Of a DNA stretch of 64,000 nt, positions 23,160 to 34,526 are shown piece by piece. The DNA comes from Rhyacophila brunnea (taxonomy: Eukaryota; Arthropoda; Insecta; Trichoptera; Rhyacophilidae). The position numbers and the translations under genes were made by a program. Where the stretch lies: contig JAGYXB010001062.1 of assembly GCA_022495005.1 (NCBI GenBank), positions 682,001 through 746,000 of the forward strand. The letters are read 5' to 3'. Under the pieces are notes generated by a model, which saw nothing but the letters and a program-made list of their open reading frames with translations, was not told where the DNA came from and did not search any database. Numbering within the stretch: position 1 is the first letter of the stretch; every line of letters begins with the position of its first letter.

Positions 23160-23524
23160 CAGAGATTGCAATGCCGGTATTTCAAAACCGGTATTCCAGT
23201 ATTTTTAGATACCGAAATACCAGTTTTAAAAATCAGATATACCGAAATATTCGGTATTGAAAGTGGAAACAAAATGTATTAATCAACATAAAAGGTTTAA
23301 AATGGTTACATTTGTTGTCGGGTTACACGATGTCTGGTTTACTTCCGTTACCCTTCAATGCCCTTGGAGACCAGCAATAGCACGTGCTACAAAATATTAA
23401 TATTTAAAGGAGATTTATATAATACTTATCATATTTATTTATAGGTAGATGTGTAGCTTATGTTTTTTTTCATATAATTCACGAATATCGGTATTATTAT
23501 GTTCATTTGGTATTGCATTCTCTA
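23160..23524. mobile_element. hAT-like MITE with perfect 8-bp target duplication
   Basis: Flanked by identical TGTAGGTG at 23152-23159 and 23525-23532. The left end starts CAGAGATTGCAATGCCGG and the right end, read inward, TAGAGAATGCAATACC. Next to the left end is a cluster of CCGGTATT/AATACCGG words (about 23173-23270), which is typical of one insect hAT MITE type. 365 bp, non-coding. Confidence 0.85.
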
Positions 23525-24183
23525 TGTAGGTGTAGCTCGCCAGGATATTTAAATTTCAAATGTAACTCGCATGTTTATTGAGTTTGGAGACCGCTGCTCT
23601 AAATATTCGTCTAGTATGAAGAATAATAATTTACCACTGCTATCAACATCAACGCAAAAACGTGATATAGAAACACCATAATATTAAAATTTATTTATAA
23701 CTTAATCAATGGCATTGTTAATGTTCCAAGATGCTACGAATACGATATTGAAGTTAGTAAGTAAAATATTATCTAATTAGAAACTCTGCTTTTAAGAAAA
23801 CAGTCGAGCAGTTAGTACTTTGTTGTGCCTATCTTGAATAATTGTTTATCGCATAATCAAATGAATTGCAAAGGCACGTTCACATAAAACCATATATTTT
23901 AATAAAAATATTCTTCACTGTTTAAATGCTCTATTTTGTTTTCGTTAAAACGTGATACGAGTAGTATAGACTTGTTAAAAAAATATTATGTATCGTATGA
24001 ATACATTATTCAAATGAACACAAGAATCACAAGAATACAGAAGCAAAACGTTTTTATCTCTACTTTTGGCATGAATTGAGTTAGCAATGGTAGTTTTACA
24101 TTTTTGATGCTCTCCAAGTAGGTAAGCAATACAGAATATTATATTAATAAAATGTTTTATCACTTGAAAACTATTGAAAATAA

Positions 24184-24579
24184 TTAAAAGATAAAAAGAA
24201 CTTTTATATACAATGTTTTTTAAATTTTCTGATGAATTATATAAACTTGACTTGACTAGCTCTAACGATCATAGAATACTGAAATGTCATATTAAAATTT
24301 CATTTTGATTACCATATTAACGCACGTATATATTAATAATTTTGTTGCTAGGACAATCCGCTTAGTAACCAATAATGGTGTCGAAATGACTTGTCATACA
24401 AAACAGAATTAACTGAAAATGAATTCAATTCTACTTAAAGATGGCTAAAAGTATTAAAAAAAAGCATTGGCATCGTGTTCTGATATATTCTAAAAGTTTC
24501 AAATGTCTAACTAGTCGGGAAGTTAGTTAATCGAAAACCACCGGACAAATAAGAATACGAGCTAAGAAAAACGTTGTAA
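24184..24579 (+). repeat. dispersed repeat family M, copy 1
   Basis: Its core 24211-24576 is bounded by CAATGTTTTTT and AAAAACGTTG, each next to TA. The core words (CTTGACTTGACTAGCT, CGTATATATTAAT, TTAACTGAAAATGAATTCAA, AAGATGGCTAAAAG, CATTGGCATCGTGTTCTGAT, AACTAGTCGGGAAGTTAG, CCACCGGACAAA, AAGAATACGAGCTAA) recur in the copies at 31188-31648 (minus) and 42918-43313 (plus). Similarity extends about 27-33 bp beyond the left TA in all copies. Confidence 0.7.
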
Positions 24580-24682
24580 AAATAAAAGTTATTTAAAAAA
24601 AAAATTAGAACAGAAAGTAACTCTAACCAATCACAATAAAAGTTATGGTACAATATAGATATTATTAAATTATATATATATA

Positions 24683-26871
24683 CTAGCTGACCAGGCAAAC
24701 GTTGTTCTGCCATATAAATTATTTCTAGTGAATATTTTGGTTGTTAAATAAAAAGTAACGAATGTATCGTAAGTGTGGGATCTATGACAGAAAGAGGAAT
24801 AGAGCACTATAGACGATGACCGCCGATAAAAACAAAAAACATCAACCATTCATTTTCTCAATTCAAAATGAGTAATGATGTTCATAATGAATGAATTACC
24901 TGTTACAGGATCTCGTTGTTTAATGTTTATGCAATATCCGTCTTGTCCCTTCCAGAAAATTAGCGGATATTGGAGAGCGTCGTATGAACGGTGTGTGTCA
25001 GCGATGAACTCCAGATTATTGTTTCTTCTTCGAATCACGATTTCTCGCGTCGATGTGCGGTCGCCAACCATGATTCCAGCAATGTCGTCAACAACAGGCG
25101 CATTAAATCGACGCACGTGCTCTCCAGCTGGTGTTTTATCAGGATTGATGACAAAAGCGTGATTGTCACTTTGCAATTCGTGCATGTGTGCTTTGAAGAA
25201 TTTCAATAATTCATTGTGCTCATTCAACAGGGCGTCCAGTTTGCCGACGATGCGCCTGGCATTAGGCGAATTGAGGCTATTGTAGCCGCAACGTGCATCC
25301 ACATGATTGATGTCCTCACCGCCGCGCCCATGAAGTAGATTTGTAAAAATGTATGTGGTTCGTTTGGCATTAGCAGCAATGAGCCTACTTTGTGGTATAC
25401 TTGACCTTTGATTTTGAACGTAGAATGGAATTGTTGACCATTTGCCGCAGTATTGTGAACTATTTCTGTTGCTCCGGACGAAGTCATTTGGAAGCATGAA
25501 TTGAATGTGCGAATGGACTTCAGGAACAGGTTTGAATCTGGAACCGTGCCAATGAGCAAGCTGTTCAATGGTTCTGGTGGTATCTCAATTTCTGGTAGTT
25601 GCACTTTTCCTGATGCGCAACACATCCCGGCTGACTCATGTTTGAATTTGAGCGCATGACAATGGGGACATTCTTTGTCCATAGCACCTGTTATGTGCCA
25701 TTCAAATTTGTAACTGTTAGTGAGTCAGCCAGTGGATTCAACCGGCTGAAACATGTTAAATCTTGTTCAATTTTTTCTTAAGTTTGTTGCATCATCTCTA
25801 TTGTTTCCTTCCTAGTAGTATTCCAGAATACAAAACACTCTTCAGTTGGACTCCTTACAGGAAACACGTATTGTACTTAGTAATATTCAACCTTATATTA
25901 GTATACCAGTAATAATATGTTACGTGATTTTGTGTTATAAATCGGAAATAAAGGAAAACGTTAAATATAATAAATAATATCTTTTAATAATTCCAACCCA
26001 TAACACACCAATCAGCACTTTCGGATGAGCGGAATATTCAATATCTGGCTCGTACTCGAATGCGAGACGAAGGAACGAAGCGGATGTAAATGTTCGATGT
26101 ACTTGTTGGCGTTGTCGGTCATTTGCTCTGCGTGTGTTAACTACGAACCGGCGCGCTTGGCTCCGTTCCAATTGTCGTTGTTGATTTCGTTCAGCTCGTG
26201 CCTCTTGTGATTGGGATGCACGCAATTGCGACATGCTTACACGCACGTTTTTGTTATCTTGTTGGATTTGTTCGTCTGTTCTTTCTACTCTATTATTTCG
26301 CATGTTTGTTGCTTTATTCGTTCGACGGCCCAAATGGCCCCCCTTGCGTCTTGCTGGCATTGTGCACTGTAATACACGCACATAAAAATAGATAAATTAA
26401 AATAAATCGTACAAAATTTTGCACGCACTGCGTTGTGATTTGCCGAATGAAATGTCAAAATGACGCGACGCTTCTCTTGAATTCTTCTCGGACGTAGTGC
26501 CATCTGTCATTCAACAACATAAATAATTTCGTTCTGTTTGAAATACGAACGACGGTTAAATTTGTTCATACAAAATTAGTAAAATTGCGAATAAAAAATG
26601 GGAGAATGGGGGTTCGAAAGTGAAAATTTGAGGTTATAGGTATTTTTTTATGCCAAATAATAAAAAAAATACAAAAAAAAAATTGTCAAAAAAATAAAAG
26701 AAAATTTTTCTGGATAGAGATACCCTAATCACCTAGCGGTATGAAATATACTTGTTGACCTATTCTCATACCTAACAAATATACATAAAAAAATTCATAA
26801 AAATCGGTCGAGCCATTTCGGAGGAGTTCGACCACAAACATCGTGACACGAGATTTTTATATATATAGAGA
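24683..26871 (-). mobile_element. Helitron, internally deleted, both ends present
   Basis: In minus orientation the 5' end is TCTCTATATATATAAAAATC at 26871. It is followed by CTCGTGTCACGATGTTTGTG and TCGAACTCCTCCGAAA, a 5' region I know from arthropod Helitrons. The 3' end at 24683 is a stem-forming GGCAGAACAACGTTTGCC, eleven bases, then CTAG. The flanking bases are A before TC and T after CTAG, matching Helitron insertion between A and T with no target duplication. At 2.19 kb it is far shorter than an autonomous element (usually over 5 kb); the helicase half of the gene is absent. No terminal inverted repeats, as expected. Confidence 0.85.
24850..26360 (-). pseudogene. Helitron Rep/helicase polyprotein, N-terminal part, broken
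   Basis: The ATG at 26360 opens MPARRKGGHLGRRT, an arginine-rich start with ARAERNQQRQ and a FEYEPDIEYSAHP motif, common in insect Helitron proteins. The frame leaves at about 26010 at a GTGTGT that could be a splice donor. Coding resumes by about 25880 (RSPTEECFVFWNT, IEQDLTCFSRLNPLADSL) with an in-frame stop and a frameshift. It then gives the cysteine motif ECPHCHALKFKHESAGMCC and GKVQLP (25682-25590). Another frameshift near 25330 leads to CGYNSLNSPNARR, HMHELQSDNHAFVINP and LQYPLIFWKGQDGY. It stops at 24850, before the HUH endonuclease motifs and the helicase. Non-functional. Confidence 0.85.
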
Positions 26872-26938
26872 TATATATATATATATTAAATAACTGTATT
26901 AATCACTATTTGGCGTATTAAAAATAATATATACTTAC

Positions 26939-27251
26939 TCTTTCTTCTTATCTTCTTTTGTGCGATCAAGAATCTCCACCGCTTTCGGTCCTCTTGTATC
27001 TCTCAGAGCACAGTGAAAACTGCCCCCAGTAAGTTCTTTCCTATACTTTACCGCCTCTGGAACTAGTCTGCGTCGAATAATATCTCCAAAAACTGCAGAA
27101 TGGAACATATTGTCGAGAGCCGTTACTTTATCTGCAGTCTCTGGATGATTTACTGGTTCGTTCTGTGTTCTGTCCAAAAAATACGAAGCATTTGGCCCCA
27201 GCACCACATATAGAAGGCTTCAATAATTGCTTTCGCTCTCTTACCTATGCG
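26939..27251 (-). pseudogene. unrecognised coding-like exon, part 1 (3' of the MITE)
   Basis: Minus-strand frame open for about 90 codons, with mixed amino-acid content unlike the low-complexity frames around it (ETADKVTALDNMF, FGDIIRRRLVPEAVKYRK, FHCALRDTRGPKAVEILD). It ends in a good splice donor, GA|GTAAGT, at about 26938. I do not recognise the family. Upstream, after a one-base frame change near 27205-27220, it continues as GKRAKAIIEAFYMW to the edge of the hAT MITE at 27251. If the MITE and one copy of its duplication are ignored, that frame runs on into 27807-27960. Either a decayed host exon or an old captured or transposon gene. Confidence 0.4.
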
Positions 27252-27806
27252 TAGAGTTGGGTTTCGGGAATTTCCCGACGGGAATTCTCGAGAAATTTTC
27301 GATATTTTCCATCCCGAATCTCAAGAATTGAAATTCTTCTTTCTCTTTTCTCGGGATTCGGGATCAAATATTAATTGAAAAAAACGATTTTCTATATGAA
27401 AAAAGTGGACAAAAAACACAAAAGATTCAAATACTGATCGAGGCATTTAACACAATTAAGCCAACGTCGACTCAAAATGAGCGCAATTTTTCCAACATCA
27501 GGTAATTTTGTGTCTCAAAATTGTACGCAATTGATGGTTTTTTTAAAATTCCATTTAATAAGTAATGTTTTTAATTATTTTTGTTTTCCTACTTCTATAC
27601 TGTTTGTCTTCTTACATAAATAAAAAAATCTTTTGGAATGTGTCTGTTTTTACAATGATTTTAGGATTTTTATAGGTTTTTTTTAATTTCCCGATATCTC
27701 GAGAATTCTTTTCTGGAAATCCCGAATCTCGAGAATTCAAAATTTTATCATTTCGGGAAATCCTGAATCTCGAGATTGAGATTTTCTCTGGAAATACCCC
27801 ACTCTA
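27252..27806. mobile_element. hAT-like MITE splitting a reading frame
   Basis: Flanks CCTATGCG (27244-27251) and CCCATGCG (27807-27814) are an 8-bp duplication with one mismatch. The ends are TAGAGTTGGG and, read inward, TAGAGTGGGG. Inside both ends are multiple copies of TCTCGAGAATTC/CCCGAATCTCGAG words, giving imperfect self-complementary subterminal blocks, with a plain AT-rich centre. No coding. Confidence 0.8.
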
Positions 27807-28130
27807 CCCATGCGTTCCATGACTCGATAACGTACGAAAATATGAAAAACGCTAATGTTTGCACAGTTATCAATTTCGTGGCAATAAAAATTCACCGGCC
27901 TTTCCATATAGAGGTAGGACGTGTTTTGCATTTTTCGTAATCTCTGTGCGGTTTTTTATCTCGTCTGTATTTCTTCTTTTCTAATAATGATCGAAGAAGA
28001 GGATACACCGTACAAAAATATGTATAACACGAATGTTAATTTCGTGGTGATAAGATGTGTCAACGCATTTTTCGTGATCTATATGCGACTTCTTATTTTT
28101 ACCTTTTCCACTAATGATAAGTAAAATATA
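27807..28130 (-). pseudogene. unrecognised coding-like exon, part 2, with tandem duplicated unit
   Basis: On the minus strand 27807-27995 and 28001-28130 are diverged copies of one unit. The nearer copy gives DKKPHRDYEKC and, in a shifted frame, CHEIDNCANISVFHIFVRY. The farther copy gives NKKSHIDHEKC and HHEINIRVIHIFVRC in one frame. The similarity is better seen in protein than in DNA, suggesting both descend from coding sequence. Function unknown. The nearer copy joins in frame to the sequence beyond the MITE at 27251. Confidence 0.4.
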
Positions 28131-28756
28131 AAATGGCTTTTTTGTAATAGTTTAATAGCATTTAATAATTGATGTTAGCAAATGACACAGTTATGTGTGG
28201 ACACGCCTCAAGGCAGAATTTGATTCAATTAATTTCAGGAAACGTAGCTCCGACGACCTCAGAACTTACAATATACCTAATCTATTTAAAGTTTATAATC
28301 AAATGGAAGCATGGTCCGGGCTTATCAAACTGAACGTATTATTCGAGACAGTCGTATTTCAGTTCTCGTCTCGGCGGAGTTGGGAAGTATGGGATAATTC
28401 CTAATATATTGTTCTCCTATCCATCATCCGCATTGGATTTTGGGAGGATTACATACACTTCTGAATTCTGATACATACTCCTGTAATGAGATATCTAAAA
28501 CCAACATATCATCATCATCACTACTACAATTGACTACTGATTTACCAGGCCATATGGGAAAATGTCTTCAACGGAAAAACAATTTTCCGACTGATACAGA
28601 AAAATCAATAAAAATATAATAATAATAGTGGATCAGTTAATATTTCTCAGTAGAGTAGTAGTTACCACCACAAATACCAAATATATACAATTTAATTTTT
28701 CCGAGTTTTACCTAGGTACCTAATATTATGTGTAGCGCAATCTGGCATATAAAAGT

Positions 28757-29050
28757 GCATATCGGGCATAACGTAAAAATACCACAAAATAAACAAATGA
28801 TTACAAGGCAGACAAGAGACCGCGATATTATAGAGGTCGTTGGCAGATTAATGATGAATAATTCCGTCATACAGTGATACTGAAAGTGCTCAAAATGACC
28901 ACGGTAACGTCCTAAATCCCATTGGATAGACGAACTCATAGTTCGTTGGATGTACACGGCAGTAAAATATTAGGAACCAATAAGAGTGTAAGGAACTAAA
29001 AAAGGCCTTCACGCAGCAGTATATTGACCCAAGCTGATGATGACTATGAT
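28757..29050 (+). pseudogene. decayed family E retrotransposon C-terminus
   Basis: Plus-strand remnants read TRQTRDRDIIEVVGRLM, then GRPKSHWIDELI, and finally a decayed KKAFTQQYI-type ending followed by AAGCTGATGATGAC. These match in order the copy at 50345-50850 (KQTR / CDVIKFIKSL / GRPRGRCIDEMI / LEEAFIQQ, then AGGCTGATGATGACGA). Multiple stops and frameshifts. Confidence 0.6.
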
Positions 29051-29249
29051 AAAAATCCACTTTCTAACATTATTATATTATCAACACACGCAATTTTTCA
29101 TTAAATTTAACCGATTATATTCAAATATATTCGGTAAATTATTCAATGGAGTTTGTAATCGATTCGTAATTTTGGAGAAATTGCAATGTGTTCCGTTCCG
29201 CATTTGCCTTAATATATCGATTTTTGAAGCTATTCGGGAGTTATTTTAG

Positions 29250-30310
29250 GAGTTGTTCGCTGATGACTTGAAACTCTTTTTGGAAGTTGTCGCCTTGGAC
29301 GATTGTCGTCAGCCTCAACTTGGTATAGATAATATATATTAAATTGGGGCAGGCGTAACAAACTAGAATTCAATATTGATCAATGCAATCTTTTTTCGTT
29401 TACCAGAGCCTCAAAAGTGTTGTTTTTCAATACTCGATGCATGGCAGAGTTCTGTCTCGAATATCATCTGTAAGGGATCTTGGCATTACGTTTGAGAGTA
29501 AACTGACATTTATTAGCTATATAGTTACCATTTGTAAAAAAGCGCTTAAAATGTAGGGCTTCGTCATGCGTACTTCCCGTGTCTTTTCAGATGTTACGGT
29601 ATTAAAACTTTTATTTAATTCTTTAGTTCGAAGCAGACTTGAGAGTGGGTCTATTGTTTGGGCACCGCATCAGTTGAAGTATGGCCTTATGGTAGAGAGG
29701 GTACAGAAGAAATTCTTGAGACTCCTTTACTTGATGTTGTATAGATACTATCCGTGGCTTTATCCAACTGACTTTCTCTTAGGCATGCTTACATACTGCA
29801 GTCTGCAATTTAGAAGACATCTTTATTTAGCTACATATTTTTTTCGACTTATACGAGGTATAAATGAGAACTCTGCCATTCTGGGCAGTGTTGACCTGTG
29901 TGTCCCTGATAACTATCTTAGAAATAGAGACCATCAGTTGTTTATTCTCCAGGTGCAGAACCAACCTGCCACTGGTAATGCCAATTGGGAGGGCGATAAC
30001 TATGTTCAACGAAATTGGTTCGGGTGTTGATATATTCCACCTACGTGAGAATGAGTTTAGGTGGACGCTGTTTTATAAATTCTTAAAATAGGGTCTGCTT
30101 AACTCATCCGATGTACTTCCTTGTACCTATCTAATTTATCTACTGATCTATCTCTTTTTTTATGTAATACTGTTATACTGTAATACTGTTTTTGTTTTAC
30201 TGTATTTAATTTATATAACTTTGTTTCTAAATGTCATGTTGTGAACGTATTAAACTTATAATTTGTAATGTCCACAATATGTTAAAAAAAAAATGAAAAT
30301 TGAATTGAAT
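29250..30310 (+). pseudogene. jockey-like non-LTR retrotransposon, reverse-transcriptase 3' half plus 3' UTR (family J)
   Basis: Starts with LFADDLKLFLE, the catalytic FADD at 29256-29267. It continues (with stops) through RRNKLEFNIDQCNLFSFTRA, VSRISSVRDLGITFESKL, ALKM and the long frame 29566-30030: LKLLFNSLVRSRLESGSIVW, VERVQKKFLRLL, and the ending FRLIRGI..... The motif order (ADD, N.L.FN..KC, RDLG, LV.S.LE...W, ERVQ..F) is that of the jockey clade palm/thumb. Then comes about 230 bp of 3' UTR with GTTGTGAACGT and TGTCCACAATATG, closing in an A-rich ATTGAA-type tail. The 5' part including the endonuclease is missing. Confidence 0.85.
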
Positions 30311-31187
30311 AAATTGAAAATATTTTATGACAATAATTGTATAATATATATTTTAGAATCTGCATTTCCACTCTCTCCCATTAAAATTTTTTTTAAATAG
30401 AAATAAATTAATAACTACGAGGAACATCGAGAATCGTTTCAATATCGATTTTTTTTTAAATATTCTACAACAAAAACTCTAAGAAATGTATATAATAATT
30501 AATGAAATATCGGATATCTACCCATTTAAATTTAATTCTAAATAAAAAAAGTCGACTTTGACATATTTATTAACAGTTGTAATATTTTATAAGTGCTCCC
30601 GTGCTCGCCTGTTTTGAAAGGTATTCAATTTCACAAAGATTTAAGAAGTACAAAATTTTCTTGGTCTTTATATTATATTATTTATGATTGTAAATTTAAT
30701 CTATTATTTTTTTTTTCATAAGGTCGCCAAGAAATCTCAGCAAGTTTTCAATTATATAAAAGTTCAAGGTTTCAAGGCTAGAAGGTAGCGAAAGTAATTT
30801 TGTTATTAAATAATGTCAAAGTCCTAATTGGAAAGTCTCGTGAATTATTAATATCAAATTAAAACTTATTTTCCTCTGAATCGCAGTTGTAATAATCATT
30901 TTATTATATGGATATTAATTAAATATACTAATATTTACAATATTATAATTAAATAAAAGCCTAGTCATGTTTACTTATGGAAACGAAATATAGTTAATGA
31001 GATTGAAATACTATACAACACTAATAAGATGAATAGATTTATCTTTCATTTTCTCGGATTAGAGTTAAAATTTAAATGTTTTTGGTTATATGTTATGGTA
31101 TTACAGAACTGCTTATCAGTAATATAAAAAATATATTGATTTAAGGTACATTTTCAGGGTTTGTTCACAAAAATGTGTTCCATTTTA
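30311..31187. other. no gene recognised
   Basis: AT-rich, no reading frame over 60 codons and no repeat structure I could define. Confidence 0.4.
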
Positions 31188-31648
31188 CAACGTTTTTATT
31201 AGGTCGTATTCTTATTTGTCCGGTTGTTGTTTGTCCGGTACAAACCTAGTAATCAATTTTTAACTAACTTCCCGACTAGCTAGACATTTGAAACTTTTAG
31301 AATATATCAGAACACGATGCCAATGTATTATTTTAATACCTTTAGCCATCTTTAAGTAGAATTGAATTCATTTTCAGTTAATTCTGTTTTGTATGGAAAG
31401 TTATTTTAGAAAAATCCATAAAAAGTAAAAGACTATTATTGGTTGCTAAGGCGGAGGTCCTAGCAACCAAATTATTAATATATACGTGCCTTACTATGAA
31501 AATCAAAATGACATTTTAGTATTCTATATATTTGTTTGTTTGTTTGTTTTTTTATTTACTTCATATCAAGTACAAGTTTGAGCATAATAATTCAACAGAA
31601 AATTTAAAAACGTTGTATATAAAAAGTTCTCTTTATCTTGTAATTATT
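31188..31648 (-). repeat. dispersed repeat family M, copy 2
   Basis: Inverted relative to copies 1 and 3. The core is bounded by CAACGTTTTTA (31188) and TAAAAACGTTG (ending 31615) with TA outside each, the best-preserved pair of 11-bp inverted ends. It carries the shared words (reverse complements of CCGGACAAA, CTAGTCGGGAAGTTAG, AAGATGGCTAAAGG). Similarity continues past the TA to about 31648 (ATATAAAAAGTTCTCTTTATC). A TTTGTTTG run near 31530 makes this copy longer. Confidence 0.7.
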
Positions 31649-32599
31649 TATATCTAAAATTTTAGACCGATCACAGATGTTGCTTATTAAATAATATGAA
31701 ACTTTATATGGTTTCTTATATTATCTACTCAGTTTGGAGTAAATGCCATGCGATAACCTTCCAAACGACTCAAAATCTTTACTCAGTATGATACAAAGTA
31801 TACAAGGGGTTGTTTTTTGCTTCACCTTCCCTTTATGATGCCAATAAATTCCTTCCGTTCTGGTAATGTCACCATTGGTTAACGTACGAGATTGACAATA
31901 ATGCAGTAGCTAAAGGGTAAATGCCTATTTTGGCAACATAAATAAGTTTAATAAGGTTTCATCATCACTATTTACTATTTGTTTTATATATAAAAGATTT
32001 ACGAAATGTTACAAAATTTCATTATGTATCTGATAAACCTACCTACTTCTATTACGATCAAGACGCCATTACTCACGCCCCTTGCTATACCAATACTGTT
32101 GAGGCGCAGAATAGAATTTGTGTTGAGGTAAGGTCGGCCATGTCGAGTAAATCCATGGGATGCGCAAAATGTTTTTTTTTATATTCCTTCGATATAAAGA
32201 ATAGTTCGTCAAACTTTTCTACTCAACACCCATTTTATACACAAAATTTTCACAACTAATTAAGTACTTAAATGTAAATTTTGAATTCCACCAAAATATT
32301 TAAGTACTTATGTAGGTACCTATATGTAATGTTAAATTTTAAAAATATGGAGTAAAAATAATAAAAAAACTTGATTCGGAATTTTTTTAATTATGTAGTA
32401 CATATTGCACATGGAGTGCTTACTATTATTAGTAAATAAAAATGTAAAGTTAAAATTAACTAATTAGACGAATGAGCTTGATATTATGCCACCATTTTGT
32501 GCATAACAGGCTCTATATTATTAGGTGACCGGACAAAATAGAACATGACAAAACCGAACAGCCAGGGAAAAAATGAAACAATAATTTATGTGAAATCTA

Positions 32600-32622
32600 T
32601 TTAGGTTAGGTTAAGTTAGGTC
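32600..32622 (+). repeat. interstitial TTAGG-type repeat
   Basis: Four units of TTAGG/TTAAG in a row inside a small repeat-like area. The surrounding 32523-32648 begins TAGGTGACCGGACAAAAT and ends with a GTCACCCAAT word that partly mirrors it, hinting at a decayed MITE; I could not define its ends. Confidence 0.55.
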
Positions 32623-33767
32623 ATTATTTCGCTGTACCTAGTCACCCAATCATTTTTAACATATTATTATATTATATTGATAAGATGAGTTTGCCGGCAA
32701 AGTCCCGTTTATTTGAGGCTTTCTAGCGATTAGGAATGCAGAAATTAGGTATATAATTTGATTTATTATGGCGTATTGAAAATCTGTGCTATTAAAAATC
32801 TATCAACATAATAGAGATAGGACAATTTCAATATTAAATTTATATATTTTTTTAAAGGTCATAGTTATGTTTATCGTTGTTCTGTTTTGTCATGGAACCG
32901 CGTTCACTTAGAAAAACTATTTTGTATTATAAATAATTTTGGTCGAATCATTTATTTACAACTATCCTTCGTAAAAAAAAAACAAATATTTTTCGTTTAG
33001 GAAACAACACAATTATTTACCTTTAAATTAACAAACATCTCATTATCCAACCACTACAATGTAATCATAAATAATGTATTGACTACAAATTGATTCGAAA
33101 CGTTCAGACAGACATAGTCATTTCATTTCAAATAATACTGTTATAATATCAAACAATAAAACCCTGACCCTAAATTTGAAACATTCCTTAGATTGGCATT
33201 TACTTAAGGGTTTACACATGATCAATAAATAGCCAAATTCACTTTGGCAACTGTAATAATATTTTAATGTTCTAAATACCAAATTACCAATTCTATACCT
33301 TCTATTTTGCTAACTAATGTTTATTATACAAGTGATGTTAAAACCTTTGAGTCACCGAATGGGTACGTTTATTTCTTCATCAGTCGGTTGTATAATTATA
33401 TCGATGTTTACACACGTCATGTAAGGTTAATATATAGGTATTTAAAGTTTATATTATTTTAATTGGTTGATTTCCCTTTAATATTTTTTTCTTAGCGTAG
33501 TATATTTAGGTACTAATATTAATGGATCTGCGAGGCGAGATAGATGAAATTAAATTTGAATAGCTATCAGAAAAATCGTAGAAAAATCTTCGACCGATTA
33601 CAATTTGAACACACCTTTTGCGAGAACTCCAACCACAAAGTTGCAGACTTAAGAATAATTAACCTTGCATGTGTTGTGTCTAATAATTATACTATTTGAA
33701 GTATAAAATCCTCCACATTATATGCAAGTAAATAATTGACCCTTAATACATTGGACGTTAAAAATGC

Positions 33768-33815
33768 GCCTATCGCGTAACGATCAGGTGGCCGTTAGAT
33801 ATAATTAGCATGCCA
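33768..33815 (-). repeat. short dispersed repeat
   Basis: Inverted copy of about 50 bp found at 20225-20275 (CGCGTAACGATCAG, TGGC, CGTTAGATATAATTAGCATG). Confidence 0.55.
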
Positions 33816-33928
33816 TTTAAATGTGGTAATCAATTAGTAATTATCTAGTTAGCAGTCAATGTTCTGATTCTGTATTATTTGTTATACAGACAAGGTAATC
33901 AACTGCAATTTACCTATAATCAATTGGT

Positions 33929-34526
33929 GGTGCTTTTGCAGTGGACTGTAATTTGAAGGTGACGTTTGGTGGATTACGGATCTAGAGGGAGGGATTAACA
34001 GGATGCCAGATACTGACATTTTAAGTTAAAAGGGCTGGCGCGCGCTGGAGCCGCTTCGGTGTTCACGCACTCGCGCACTGGTAAACGGACGGTTTGTATG
34101 TAACTCTTACGGATTCACTTGGTTTTTGATGATAAATGATGATGACACGTTCAGGAGGGATGATAGACGTAACGTTCGCGCAAACTGTATCAGATTTAGC
34201 GCAACGAAAGTCGAACAGATGTGTTTTATCTGAGTCATTCTGTAACGACAGCCTAAATGTAACAAGCCTACATGCGCCCGTTATCTTGGTGTATCTGCTT
34301 GTAACGTTAAAAGGGGCTCGTTGGACGAATCACCCTATACACAAGTACCAGTTAGCGACGGCTTAGCTTTAATAAGCCTAGGCACGTCCGCTGTCTAGAT
34401 CTAACTGAATGTATCTTTCGTCACGATCGACTAATGACCCGTGACTGCTGACTTGTAACAATATCTACAATATCTATAAGGTAGGAAGAAAGGTATGAGT
34501 ACCACCATAATTGGCCCAATCATGAA
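33929..34526 (+). repeat. dispersed ~550-bp repeat, copy 2
   Basis: Partner of 22380-22925, same orientation, sharing GGTGCTTTT, AGTGGACTGTAATT, TTCACGCACTC, CGTAACGTTCGC, TCAGATTTAGCGCAACGAAA, GAGTCATTCTGT and the closing ATAATTGGCCCAA. Compared with copy 1 it has an extra stretch near 34250-34330. A small plus frame at 34136-34366 is incidental. Confidence 0.55.

Noticed and set aside
22380..34526. One 12-kb LTR retrotransposon bounded by the two ~550-bp repeats
   Set aside because: The interval contains unrelated elements (Helitron, LINEs, MITEs) and no gag, protease, integrase or LTR-type reverse transcriptase.
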